A stretch of DNA of 64,000 nt from UBA12018 sp051656605 (GTDB lineage Bacteria; Bacteroidota; Bacteroidia; Bacteroidales; CAMTPD01), in the NCBI GenBank assembly GCA_051656605.1, contig JBOGCF010000013.1:1-64000 (forward strand), given 5' to 3'. The notes under the pieces were generated by a model. It saw nothing but the letters and a program-made list of their open reading frames with translations, was not told where the DNA came from and did not search any database. Shown one piece after another: positions 44,446 through 53,920 of this stretch. The position numbers were made by a program, and so were the translations under genes. Each line of letters begins with the position of its first letter. The first letter of the stretch is position 1.

Positions 44446-44745
44446 TTAGAAGAATAAGTAACCCGCTAATATCAATAGCAGAATTAATATTACAGCTAAA
44501 CGTATATTTGTTGAAACACGAGAATCGATGGTTTGACCTCGCATTTGCTTTTTCTTTATATGAGAAGTTCCTTCAACAAAAGAACCTTTCACTGTAGGCT
44601 GAAATTCCTCCTCTGGCATTTCCCCAAGCTCTTTCTTGATTTTAACGACACGCTCTTCGAGAGCCTCTTTGCGTTCATCGTAAAAAATTGGCTTATGCCC
44701 AAATTTCCTAGGTTTTCTATTTTGATAAAAGAAAAATAAACCCAT
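44446..44745 (-). CDS. small tail-anchored membrane protein, 99 aa
   Basis: 99 residues. A basic start (QNRKPRKFGHKPIFYDERKE) and a charged helix are followed by one C-terminal membrane segment (about 81-98: LAVILILLLILAGYLFF), so the bulk faces the cytoplasm. I recognise it as a family found beside mutL in Bacteroidales, without known function. It lies 21 bases after the OstA-like gene and 11 before mutL. Confidence 0.7.
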   Translation of the reverse strand: MGLFFFYQNRKPRKFGHKPIFYDERKEALEERVVKIKKELGEMPEEEFQPTVKGSFVEGTSHIKKKQMRGQTIDSRVSTNIRLAVILILLLILAGYLFF

Positions 44746-44766
44746 AGCTGATTGTTTTTGGTATTG

Positions 44767-46431
44767 CTAATTTAGTGATTTTCTTTTTCTCTTCGGAGCC
44801 TCTTCTACTTTTCTTTTGACAACTCGAAAAAGATCTTCTTTATTTATCGGACGTATATAGTCAAACCATTGAAAGTTCTTTAAAAACCTGGCCTCTCTAG
44901 TTAAATCAGGAATTGGCGTCAATGTTCCCTGTGGACTAGGCCATATCTTCAATTTATCCAGTTTACTATCACGCATCCACATCGTCAGATATCCACTTTT
45001 AGTTTTGTTCATTCCTATGAAAGAGCCATTTTTATCATCTATCGGATAAAATACTGATTCAGCGTTGCCACTTACTTCAAGTCGTTCAACCGTTTGATTT
45101 TGAAAAAAAGCTTTGAGGTCTGAACCGCCTAATTGATTGTAACTAACAGAATCAATCTCTTGTATAGCAAAAGCTGATGCTATTACATGCGCCCAATCAA
45201 TCGTACTATCGTTTAAAAATACCTCGATTGTATCTCCTGATAGCTGATATGTCTCATTCCACAAAATAGGATCTTGAAACATATACAGTACAGAGTCTTT
45301 TGAATTAAACTGCATCGAATCACAAACGCCCTGTAAATCTGGACGAAAAAACCTCACACCATGATAAGCTTTTATCTCTTTAAACTTTTCATCAATAGTG
45401 ACCATAGTCATGGTATCAGCATGTAAAAATAATGTATCCTGCTGAGAATATTCATACAATAAGGCTGAGTCAGTTGCAAAAGCAAACTGTGTCTTCTCAT
45501 TGTAATAACCATAATTACCGGTCAGCATGACTTGTTGGGCTGTATCTTTGATGGACATATTACCAAAAACCTCCCCAAAACCTAATTCTCTATTGTAGAA
45601 TATAGAATCACCAGATAAAAGCTTCGTTCCCGAAACAACAACCGACTGATCTAAAAGCATTGATTCATTTGTTATGGTATTATACCACCCCAATGAAGAA
45701 ATAATAGTTGCGCTATCTGAAACAATTTCAGAAGGGCCAAGTATTGTTGCGATTTTAGAATCGGTATTATACTTCAACGTATCCGAATACAATGTAAACT
45801 GAGGATTCTCAAGAACAACACTATCTTTAAATTCTGCAATTTTTGTATCGGGAGAGTATTGCCCATATATTGAACGAAGGGTATTCTCAGGATCCACAAT
45901 TCTACCATGATCAAAGTAATAACCAATATTAATATATCGATCATAGTTTAAACTATCGGTATATAATGTTACATCTTTATTAATCATCCGAACATTATTT
46001 CTCAACTTAGCAATCTCAGTATTACCGTCATAGAACAGATAATCTCCATATATAAATAAGGTATCCCCCTGCTCCATTCTCACATTTGAAAATGCTTCTA
46101 AGGAGTTCGTTTGCTCAAAAAAGTACGCACTATCACAATACATGTATGAGTCATTGTGCCTAAATACAACATTACCTTTCAGAAACTTGGCTTCATTACG
46201 CAGTTGCTTATTAAACTCTAGAATATCAGTATGCTCCAAAAAGACTTTTGTTGTTTTACGATTAGGCAAATCTCCTATACTACTAATCGTATCGGCAGCT
46301 ATAATAGTTGTATCGGACTCTGTAGTCACACCATTTATAACTTGGGCATGACTAACGCCAAACAGGCACAACATCCCAAGAATAAGGATATTGTGCCCGC
46401 TAAAAATATATTTCAATTTAAATCTCAACAT
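44767..46431 (-). CDS. OstA/LptA-like outer-membrane biogenesis protein
   Basis: 554 residues. The signal peptide ends GVSHA (about residue 29). The body is a long run of beta-jelly-roll repeats of the OstA type (LKGNVVFRHNDSYMYCDSAY, LRNNVRMINKDVTLYTDSLN, KAYHGVRFFRPDLQGVCDS). OstA-like proteins form the periplasmic bridge that carries lipopolysaccharide to LptD. At 554 residues it is much longer than E. coli LptA (185), suggesting a longer bridge or a mix of LptA and LptD-N. LptB is encoded in the same window. Confidence 0.8.
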   Translation of the reverse strand: MLRFKLKYIFSGHNILILGMLCLFGVSHAQVINGVTTESDTTIIAADTISSIGDLPNRKTTKVFLEHTDILEFNKQLRNEAKFLKGNVVFRHNDSYMYCDSAYFFEQTNSLEAFSNVRMEQGDTLFIYGDYLFYDGNTEIAKLRNNVRMINKDVTLYTDSLNYDRYINIGYYFDHGRIVDPENTLRSIYGQYSPDTKIAEFKDSVVLENPQFTLYSDTLKYNTDSKIATILGPSEIVSDSATIISSLGWYNTITNESMLLDQSVVVSGTKLLSGDSIFYNRELGFGEVFGNMSIKDTAQQVMLTGNYGYYNEKTQFAFATDSALLYEYSQQDTLFLHADTMTMVTIDEKFKEIKAYHGVRFFRPDLQGVCDSMQFNSKDSVLYMFQDPILWNETYQLSGDTIEVFLNDSTIDWAHVIASAFAIQEIDSVSYNQLGGSDLKAFFQNQTVERLEVSGNAESVFYPIDDKNGSFIGMNKTKSGYLTMWMRDSKLDKLKIWPSPQGTLTPIPDLTREARFLKNFQWFDYIRPINKEDLFRVVKRKVEEAPKRKRKSLN

Positions 46432-46446
46432 GATAAATTAGAATCA

Positions 46447-47814
46447 TTATTCTTTTATCCAACCTGGATACATAAAATCACACTTCACCCAATTTGGATT
46501 GATACGAATATATGTTTCTTTTTGCTTATTTGCAATCCATTTACTCAAGATATCTTCTTGCTTTTTTTGCTCTACAATTCGCTTTAACACCTGATAATCA
46601 TCTGCCATATTCGCTCTATGCCCTGGTGTTCTCGTTTTAAGTTTTGCAATAGCTATAACATCTTTATTATTCTTCTCATTCTTCATTTTGAAAGGTTTTG
46701 AGAACTGTCCTGGCTCTAATGCATCAATAGCTCTTGCCACTTCTATTGGCAATTCACTCATTTCAAATTTAGGAGTACCATTTCTCTCATTTTCAGCTTT
46801 AGAGTTTACCATGATACCTTTATTATTCTTGGTGTCTTTATCGTATGAAACAAATAAAGCTGCATCTTCAAAAGAAAACTTATCGCTCAACATATCATTA
46901 TATAAAGAATCCATCTTTACAACAGCATCTTCAATTTCTTTGTCAGATGGCTCTGGATTCAACAAAATATGACGAGTATTGATTCGATCTCCTCTTTTCT
47001 CAATAAGCTGAATAATATGGTAACCAAATTCAGTTTCAACAATTTTAGAAACTTTCTTATTATCATTTAGATTGAATGCGGCATTTGCATATTCAGGAGC
47101 TAACATTCCTTTACCACTAAAGCCTATTTCTCCACCGTAAATAGCACTACTTCTATCTTGAGAATACATACGTGCTAATGTTGAAAACTCTTGCTCTCCC
47201 GAATTAACACGCTCAGTAAAATCTCTGAGTCTAGCTTTTACAGCATCAATTTCTTGAATAGAGATTTTAGGCTCCATCGTAATTATCTGAACTTCGACCG
47301 TCATAGGAATATATGGAAGACTATCTTTGGGTAGCTCGTTATAATATCTGCGAACTTCCGATGGTGTGAGTTTAATATCACCCGTAATCTTTGATCTCAT
47401 ATTCTGTACGGTCTGTTGCTCTCGAATCATTTCCATTGTTTCTTCCCTGATTTGGGGAAGTGGCTTGTTCAGATACTCTTCCAGTTGTTCTTTAGAACCA
47501 GCTCTTTTAATCCTTTCAGCAATTGACTGATCTGCATACATTACAACTTGTGCCTCAGGAATCTCTATACTATCTAGTTTTGCCTGGTGCAGGAATAGTT
47601 TTTGCAATGCAATTTGCTCTGGTATTACACAATATGGATCACCATTAAACCTTTTACCTTCCTCACTCATTAGTAATCGCTGCATTTCAACGTCAGAACG
47701 CAAGATCGCATCATCACCGACAACCCATACGATCTCATCAATAACATTACTATCTTGTGCATTCGCAATAAAAGATACTGCAGCAAAAAGAAATAGACCA
47801 AAAAATCTTTTCAT
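46447..47814 (-). CDS. surA: periplasmic peptidyl-prolyl isomerase, SurA type
   Basis: 455 residues from the ATG at 47814; the frame can begin at a TTG two codons earlier. A signal peptide ends IANAQ (about 20). A SurA N-terminal helical domain (about 20-170) is followed by two parvulin domains: the first contains GGEIGFSGKGMLAPEYANAA and ETEFGYHIIQLIEKR, the second begins INTRHILLNPEPSD. SurA brings outer-membrane proteins to the BAM machine. It lies between a SurA-like lipoprotein and the OstA-like gene. Confidence 0.87.
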   Translation of the reverse strand: MKRFFGLFLFAAVSFIANAQDSNVIDEIVWVVGDDAILRSDVEMQRLLMSEEGKRFNGDPYCVIPEQIALQKLFLHQAKLDSIEIPEAQVVMYADQSIAERIKRAGSKEQLEEYLNKPLPQIREETMEMIREQQTVQNMRSKITGDIKLTPSEVRRYYNELPKDSLPYIPMTVEVQIITMEPKISIQEIDAVKARLRDFTERVNSGEQEFSTLARMYSQDRSSAIYGGEIGFSGKGMLAPEYANAAFNLNDNKKVSKIVETEFGYHIIQLIEKRGDRINTRHILLNPEPSDKEIEDAVVKMDSLYNDMLSDKFSFEDAALFVSYDKDTKNNKGIMVNSKAENERNGTPKFEMSELPIEVARAIDALEPGQFSKPFKMKNEKNNKDVIAIAKLKTRTPGHRANMADDYQVLKRIVEQKKQEDILSKWIANKQKETYIRINPNWVKCDFMYPGWIKE

Positions 47815-47816
47815 TG

Positions 47817-48695
47817 TCAATTAAGCTTTTTTTTAGCAACTGCAATATCAGGCGAATATTGAATTACACCTTTTCGCAGAGCATCATTATATAAATCCTC
47901 TTCTATACTTTTAATAAACTTCAAACGTTTCTGATTGATCAATAACTCTCTAATTGTCGGTTCAGCAAACTCATATGGAGCTACATTTCCAATCAAAAGA
48001 GTCTCTTTTATATTCAAAAAATATACAAACGAACTATCTGAAACCTCTATATTCTTTTTTTCATTCAAAAAACTAATCGGGTCTGAAACATGAATTGGAA
48101 TTTTATCCATCACTTCATCGAAATCAACCCATTTGTCATAAAAATAATCGTATACAGATGCATTTTGTATACTATACTTTTCGATATTTTCAAGAGATCT
48201 TTCATTAGTTGACTTGTACCACTCGCGCATTTGACTCAAGTTAGGAGCATCAATCGGAATCTTTAGAAAAAGCCCTTTAATTATATTCTTGTCTAGTTTG
48301 AACCGTTCTTTATTCTCATCATAAAAAGTCCTTGTTTCAAGATCAGTTATCTCTGGTGACAACCTCTCATTTATCAACATTTCTTGATAAAGATTCAAAA
48401 TCAATGATTTTTTATAATTCTCAACTAGCTGATCAATCTCTTTCTTTTGACTAGTTGTATTACGCTTTGCAACATCGTACAATAATTGCTCGATAATCCA
48501 ATTCTTTACTAAATTGTCTACAGCAGCTATACTATCAACGCCAGAAATCCCTTTTGGAATAGATAATTCTATTTCTTCTTTAGTCAGTGACTGATCTTGT
48601 ACAGTAACTACAACATCAGTCTTTAAAGGCTGAGTTGAATCATTACATGCAAATATAATCAAAATTAGAATTGTCAATAGAAATATTCTTTTCAT
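47817..48695 (-). CDS. SurA-like/PPIase-related lipoprotein
   Basis: 292 residues from the ATG at 48695 (a GTG two codons earlier is possible). The signal MKRIFLLTILILIIFAC gives lipid Cys17. The rest resembles the SurA N-terminal chaperone part (DQSLTKEEIELSIPKGIS, YKKSLILNLYQEMLINERLS) and a degenerate parvulin domain without a clear active site. Paired with the full SurA, which starts 2 bases later. It may be a chaperone partner; enzymatic activity is doubtful. Confidence 0.7.
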   Translation of the reverse strand: MKRIFLLTILILIIFACNDSTQPLKTDVVVTVQDQSLTKEEIELSIPKGISGVDSIAAVDNLVKNWIIEQLLYDVAKRNTTSQKKEIDQLVENYKKSLILNLYQEMLINERLSPEITDLETRTFYDENKERFKLDKNIIKGLFLKIPIDAPNLSQMREWYKSTNERSLENIEKYSIQNASVYDYFYDKWVDFDEVMDKIPIHVSDPISFLNEKKNIEVSDSSFVYFLNIKETLLIGNVAPYEFAEPTIRELLINQKRLKFIKSIEEDLYNDALRKGVIQYSPDIAVAKKKLN

Positions 48696-48741
48696 AATCA
48701 CTAAAAAGTAATTGTATGAGACTTAATGGATTTGTTTCTAA

Positions 48742-48749
48742 CAAAACTA
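48742..48749 (-). promoter_or_regulatory. possible -7 box for the SurA-like/OstA/mutL operon
   Basis: TAGTTTTG on the minus strand matches TAnnTTTG about 46 nt before the ATG. TTG occurs 16 and 22 nt upstream, neither at the ideal distance. Confidence 0.4.
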
Positions 48750-48802
48750 CGATATGTATTTGAATCAACATCAAGTCTAGCAGCAAAAATTACATAAAAA
48801 AA

Positions 48803-48850
48803 CGACATCAATCTACTAGCTATATTTATTAGCTAGATAGATTGATGTCG
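48803..48850 (-). terminator. rho-independent terminator of guaB
   Basis: CGACATCAATCTA with an inner TAGCTA stem forms a long hairpin, followed on the minus strand by TTTTTTATG. It lies 24 bases after the guaB stop. Confidence 0.88.
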
Positions 48851-48874
48851 TATATCTTATCAAAAAGAATAGTA

Positions 48875-50350
48875 TTATTCTCCTCTACTATAATTTGGCG
48901 CTTCTTGAGTAATAGCTACATCATGAGGGTGACTTTCTGCTACACCTGCATTTGTAATTCTAGTAAACTTAGCATGATGCAAAGTATCAATATCTTTAGC
49001 ACCACAATATCCCATACCAGCTCTTAAGCCTCCGACCATCTGATAAAGAACTTCATAAAGAGATCCCTTGTATGGCACACGAGCAGAAATACCTTCCGGA
49101 ACAAGTTTCTTCACATCGTCTTCAACATCTTGAAAGTATCTATCTTTAGAACCTTTTTGCATAGCATCTAAAGATCCCATACCTCTATATGATTTGAACT
49201 TACGACCATTATAGATAATAGTTTCACCAGGAGATTCTTCTACTCCGGCAAGTAAAGATCCCATCATAACTGATGCTCCACCAGCAGCTATAGCTTTTAC
49301 TATATCACCAGAATAACGAAGACCACCATCTGCAATTAAAGGAACACCTGTTCCTTCCAATGCTTTTGAGCATTCATAAATAGCAGATAGTTGAGGTACA
49401 CCAACACCGGCAATTACACGAGTTGTACAAATTGAACCCGGACCAATACCAACTTTTACGGCATCAGCTCCAGCATCAGCTAAAAATTTAGCAGCCTCGG
49501 CAGTTGCAATATTACCAACAACTACATCTAATTTTGGAAAAGCAGCTTTTGCTTTTTTCAAAACATCTACAACTCCTTTTGTATGTCCATGGGCTGTATC
49601 AATAACAATTGCATCGACACCAGCCTCGACAAGAGCCGAAATTCTTTCAAAGCTATCACCTGTCACTCCAACACCTGCTGCAACTCGAAGTCGACCTCTT
49701 TCATCTTTACATGCAAAAGGTTTATCTTGAGCTTTAGTAATATCTTTGTAAGTAATTAATCCGATAAGCTTACCGTTACAATCAACTACAGGTAGTTTCT
49801 CAATTTTATATTGTTGCAAAATCTCTTTTGCTGCATCTAAGTCAGTTGATTGATTCGTTGTAATCAAATTGTCTTTTGTCATTACTTCTTCTATCAATTT
49901 TGATTTGTCTGCAACAAATCGCAAATCTCTATTAGTGACAATACCGACAAGATTACGTTCCTCATCTACAACAGGAATCCCTCCAATTTTATATTCAGAC
50001 ATTATTGCCAATGCATCGGCAACACGCTTTCCTTTTGTTATTGTTACGGGATCATAAATCATACCATTCTCGGCACGTTTTACTGTTTGCACCTGACGAG
50101 CTTGTTCTGCGATACTCATATTTTTATGAATAACACCAATACCACCTTCGCGAGCAATAGCAATAGCCATCTTCGCCTCTGTAACGGTGTCCATCGCAGC
50201 CGAAACCATTGGGATATTTAAACGAATATTACGTGAGAACTGAGTCGATAAATCGACATTACGGGGAAGAACTTCTGAATACGCGGGGATTAACAAAACA
50301 TCGTCAAATGTTAATCCATCCATAACTACTCTATCTGCAACAAATGACAT
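48875..50350 (-). CDS. guaB: IMP dehydrogenase
   Basis: 491 residues from the ATG at 50350 (MSFVADRVVMDGLTFDDVLL); an upstream in-frame start would add 13 residues overlapping the promoter. The catalytic loop is GIGPGSICTTR with Cys308, and a pair of CBS domains (about 95-210) is inserted in the barrel. The enzyme oxidises IMP to XMP with NAD, the first step to GMP. It has its own promoter and terminator. Confidence 0.97.
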   Translation of the reverse strand: MSFVADRVVMDGLTFDDVLLIPAYSEVLPRNVDLSTQFSRNIRLNIPMVSAAMDTVTEAKMAIAIAREGGIGVIHKNMSIAEQARQVQTVKRAENGMIYDPVTITKGKRVADALAIMSEYKIGGIPVVDEERNLVGIVTNRDLRFVADKSKLIEEVMTKDNLITTNQSTDLDAAKEILQQYKIEKLPVVDCNGKLIGLITYKDITKAQDKPFACKDERGRLRVAAGVGVTGDSFERISALVEAGVDAIVIDTAHGHTKGVVDVLKKAKAAFPKLDVVVGNIATAEAAKFLADAGADAVKVGIGPGSICTTRVIAGVGVPQLSAIYECSKALEGTGVPLIADGGLRYSGDIVKAIAAGGASVMMGSLLAGVEESPGETIIYNGRKFKSYRGMGSLDAMQKGSKDRYFQDVEDDVKKLVPEGISARVPYKGSLYEVLYQMVGGLRAGMGYCGAKDIDTLHHAKFTRITNAGVAESHPHDVAITQEAPNYSRGE

Positions 50351-50377
50351 AGCGAATGCTTTAAAATTTATTGCGTG

Positions 50378-50385
50378 CAAATATA
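50378..50385 (-). promoter_or_regulatory. -7 box of guaB
   Basis: TATATTTG on the minus strand is a full TAnnTTTG match 27 nt before the ATG. The upstream TTG lies only about 15 nt away. Confidence 0.4.
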
Positions 50386-50426
50386 GCAATTTACAAATAG
50401 CAATTCACATTCTAATTCAATAAAAA

Positions 50427-50466
50427 AATAAAAAGCTCTTCGATATCGAAGAGCTTTTTATTTTTT
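50427..50466 (-). terminator. rho-independent terminator of the clpP-clpX-recQ operon
   Basis: A 15-bp perfect palindrome (AAAAAGCTCTTCGAT and its complement) flanked by T-runs on both strands lies just after the recQ stop. Confidence 0.9.
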
Positions 50467-50471
50467 AAATT

Positions 50472-52652
50472 CTAATTGGCCATCTCTGATAAGAATTTAA
50501 CACGAGCCAACCTAATTTCTTCTTCTGTGTAATCAGATCCTAATTCATTAATAGCCTCCTCTAGAGAGTCTGTTTCTGACTCCTTAAAATAATCATAGAT
50601 GTCATTGATATGATCTTCATCCATAATTTCATTTAAGAAGTAGTCAATATTAATCTTCGTTCCTGAATAAACAATTGCTTCAATTTCATCTAGAAGTTCA
50701 CTGAACTCTAATCCTTTTGTTATAGCAAGATCATCTAATGCTACTTTTCTATCTATACCTTGTACGATCGAAACCTTTAGCTTTGATTTGTTTGCAACCG
50801 TTCGAACACGTAAATCTTCAGGTCTTTCGATCTCATTTTCCTCTACATGCCTTTTAATCAATTGTACAAACTCTTGACCATAACGCTTAGCTTTACCCGC
50901 TCCTACACCTGGTATATTTTGCAGTTCATCTAATGTCACAGGATATGTTGTTGCCATAGCCTCCAATGACGGATCTTGAAATATAACAAAAGGAGGCACA
51001 TCCAATTTTTTTGAAAGTTTCTTACGCAAATCTTTCATCATCGAATATAAAACAGGGTCTACAGCACATGTTGCACCACCGCGCACCTGAACTTCCTCTT
51101 CCTCTTCTTCAAAATCATTATCTTCAACTATCTTGAACGAAACTGGCTTCTTCATAAACTTCTTCCCAGCTTCGGTCAATTTCAACAAGCCATAATTCTC
51201 GATATCCTTATCTAAATATCCATTAATTAGTGCTTGACGAATAACAGCGTTCCAAGTTTTCTCTTCTTGATCTACACCCGAGCCAAAAATATCGAGCTCA
51301 TGATGTCCATAAGATTCAATTTCAGACGTTTCTTTTCCTAACAGAATATTAACAACATATTCCGCTTTAAACTTTTCCTTTAGTACAGAGACTGCCTCTA
51401 GTACCGTAACCAATAATTCCTGTGCTTCCACTTTCTTTTTCGGGTTCAAACAATTATCACAACTACCACAATTCTCCTCTGTATATTCTTCACCGAAATA
51501 ATGAAGTAAAACTTTCCGTCGACAAACAGAACTTTCAGCATAAGCAGCCGTCTCGAGCAACAACTGCTTTCCTATTTCCTGCTCAGCAACAGGCTTCCCT
51601 TGCATAAACTTTTCTAGCTTTTGAAGATCTTTTAATGTATAAAAGGCTATACAACGCCCTTCACCACCATCTCTTCCAGCTCGCCCTGTTTCTTGATAAT
51701 AACCTTCAAGACTTTTAGGGATATCATAGTGTATTACATAGCGAACATCTGGTTTATCAATCCCCATCCCAAATGCTATTGTCGCAACAACAACTTGTGC
51801 ATTTTCCCGTAAGAAAGCATCTTGATTCGCTGAACGTATGGATGAATCCATTCCTGCATGATAAGGTAAAGCAGCAATCCCATTAGCTTTAAGAATATCG
51901 GTAAATTCTTCGACCTTCTTTCTACTAAGACAGTAAATTATTCCAGACTTTCCTTCTTGAGACTTTATAAACTTAATAATATCCCTATCGATATTTACGG
52001 TCTTAGGTCTTATCTCGTAATATAAATTCTCTCTATTAAAGGATGACTTAAATACTTTTGCATCCATCATACCCAAATTCTTTTGAATATCATGTTGCAC
52101 CTTCGGTGTTGCTGTAGCAGTAAGAGCTATTAAAGGTCTTTTCCCTATTTCATTTATTATAGGACGAATCCGTCTATACTCAGGTCGAAAATCGTGCCCC
52201 CACTCAGAAATACAATGTGCTTCATCGACAGCATAAAAAGATATCTTTATTTGTCGAAGAAATTCTACATTTTCTTCCTTTGTCAAAGACTCAGGAGCGA
52301 CATAAAGTAGTTTTGTTTTTCCACTTAATATATCTCCTTTGACCTGATCAATAGCAGTTTTATTTAATGATGAGTTAATAAAATGAGCTATTCCCTCCTT
52401 TTCGCTGAAGTTTCGCATGGCATCCACTTGATTCTTCATTAATGCAATTAACGGAGAGATAACTATAGCTGTCCCTTCCATCATAAGCGAAGGAAGCTGA
52501 TAACAAAGTGACTTACCTCCACCCGTGGGCATCAATACAAATGTATCATTTTCGACAAGCAGATTTTGAATAACTGCTTCCTGATTCCCTTTAAAAGTTC
52601 CAAAGCCAAAGTTCTTCTTTAGCTCATTCACTAGATATTCTTTATTCGCCAT
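50472..52652 (-). CDS. recQ: ATP-dependent DNA helicase RecQ
   Basis: 726 residues. Helicase motifs are MPTGGGKSLCYQ (Walker A, 41-52), VDEAHCISEWGHDFR (142-156), TATATPKV and YYQETGRAGRDG. A zinc-binding part (CRRKVLLHYFGE, CGSCDNC) and a winged helix follow, then an HRDC domain (PPFVIFQDPSLEAMATTYPV). The C-terminal 100 residues form an extra helical domain. RecQ unwinds DNA in repair and recombination. It lies 16 bases after clpX. Confidence 0.95.
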   Translation of the reverse strand: MANKEYLVNELKKNFGFGTFKGNQEAVIQNLLVENDTFVLMPTGGGKSLCYQLPSLMMEGTAIVISPLIALMKNQVDAMRNFSEKEGIAHFINSSLNKTAIDQVKGDILSGKTKLLYVAPESLTKEENVEFLRQIKISFYAVDEAHCISEWGHDFRPEYRRIRPIINEIGKRPLIALTATATPKVQHDIQKNLGMMDAKVFKSSFNRENLYYEIRPKTVNIDRDIIKFIKSQEGKSGIIYCLSRKKVEEFTDILKANGIAALPYHAGMDSSIRSANQDAFLRENAQVVVATIAFGMGIDKPDVRYVIHYDIPKSLEGYYQETGRAGRDGGEGRCIAFYTLKDLQKLEKFMQGKPVAEQEIGKQLLLETAAYAESSVCRRKVLLHYFGEEYTEENCGSCDNCLNPKKKVEAQELLVTVLEAVSVLKEKFKAEYVVNILLGKETSEIESYGHHELDIFGSGVDQEEKTWNAVIRQALINGYLDKDIENYGLLKLTEAGKKFMKKPVSFKIVEDNDFEEEEEEVQVRGGATCAVDPVLYSMMKDLRKKLSKKLDVPPFVIFQDPSLEAMATTYPVTLDELQNIPGVGAGKAKRYGQEFVQLIKRHVEENEIERPEDLRVRTVANKSKLKVSIVQGIDRKVALDDLAITKGLEFSELLDEIEAIVYSGTKINIDYFLNEIMDEDHINDIYDYFKESETDSLEEAINELGSDYTEEEIRLARVKFLSEMAN

Positions 52653-52668
52653 GCTTGAGAATTTAACG

Positions 52669-53901
52669 CTATTCTGCCTGCAAACTATTTAAATCTGCTT
52701 TATCAAGTTGTTTTTGCGCATACTCTTTAGTAATATGCAGCTCATTTTCTTCCGTCGAAGGCATCGAGAACATATCATCCATCATGATCGTTTCGACAAT
52801 CGAACGTAATCCACGAGCTCCCAATTTGTATTCAATCGCCTTATCTACAATATAATCAAACACATCAGTATCAAAAGATAGCTTAACACCATCCATCTCA
52901 AATAATTTGATATACTGTTTTATTATAGAGTTCTTTGGCTCTGTCAGTATTCGAGATAAAGTATCTCGATCCAATGGGTTCAAATAAGTCAATATTGGCA
53001 AACGTCCAATAATTTCAGGAATCAGACCAAACGACTTTAAGTCTCCAGGACGAATATATTTAAGTAAATTAGAATGATCAACTTGTGTATTCTTATTACT
53101 TGCAGAATATCCAACTGAACGAGTATTTAGTCTTTGAGCTATTTTCTTCTCAATCCCATCAAAAGCCCCTCCACAAATAAACAAAATATTCTTAGTGTCA
53201 ACCTGAATCATTGGAGCGTCAGGATGTTTTCGACCTCCTTGTGGTGGAACATTAACAACAGAACCTTCTAATAACTTTAGCAAACCTTGCTGTACCCCTT
53301 CACCACTTACATCTCTTGTAATTGATGGATTATCTCCTTTACGAGCAATTTTATCTATTTCGTCGATAAAAACAATTCCTTTTTCTGCTGCTTTCACATC
53401 ATAATTTGCGACTTGCAACAATCTCGTCAACAAAGATTCGATATCTTCACCAACATATCCAGCCTGCGTTAACACTGTAGCATCTACAATTGTAAAAGGA
53501 ACATGTAAGAGCTTTGCTATTGTACGAGCGAGAAGAGTTTTCCCTGTTCCGGTAGAGCCTACCATAACAATATTAGATTTCTCAATCTCGACATCTTCTG
53601 AAGACAACGGCTGCATCAATCGCTTATAATGATTATATACCGCAACAGACAAGTATCTTTTTGCCTCGTCTTGACCTACTACATAACCATCTAAAAATTC
53701 CTTGATTTCTTTTGGCTTAGGAAGTTCTGCTAGATCAAATCCAGATTGTGACTTTTTCTTTAGCTTTGAATCCTCTTGCACAATATCATAGGCTTGTGTA
53801 GCACATGCATCACAAATTGCACCATTTACTCCGGTAATTAATAGATTGACATCTTTCCCTGTTTTACCACAGAAGGTACAACGATCTCCACTTTTAGCCA
53901 T
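52669..53901 (-). CDS. clpX: ATP-dependent protease ATPase subunit ClpX
   Basis: 410 residues. The N-terminal zinc finger has Cys8, Cys11, Cys30 and Cys33. The AAA+ module has GSTGTGKT (115-122), VFIDEIDKIA and the sensor GLIPEIIGRLPI. ClpX unfolds tagged proteins and feeds them to ClpP, encoded 19 bases upstream on the same strand. Length and motif order are standard. Confidence 0.97.
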   Translation of the reverse strand: MAKSGDRCTFCGKTGKDVNLLITGVNGAICDACATQAYDIVQEDSKLKKKSQSGFDLAELPKPKEIKEFLDGYVVGQDEAKRYLSVAVYNHYKRLMQPLSSEDVEIEKSNIVMVGSTGTGKTLLARTIAKLLHVPFTIVDATVLTQAGYVGEDIESLLTRLLQVANYDVKAAEKGIVFIDEIDKIARKGDNPSITRDVSGEGVQQGLLKLLEGSVVNVPPQGGRKHPDAPMIQVDTKNILFICGGAFDGIEKKIAQRLNTRSVGYSASNKNTQVDHSNLLKYIRPGDLKSFGLIPEIIGRLPILTYLNPLDRDTLSRILTEPKNSIIKQYIKLFEMDGVKLSFDTDVFDYIVDKAIEYKLGARGLRSIVETIMMDDMFSMPSTEENELHITKEYAQKQLDKADLNSLQAE

Positions 53902-53920
53902 TCTAAAATCCTTAGTTATA

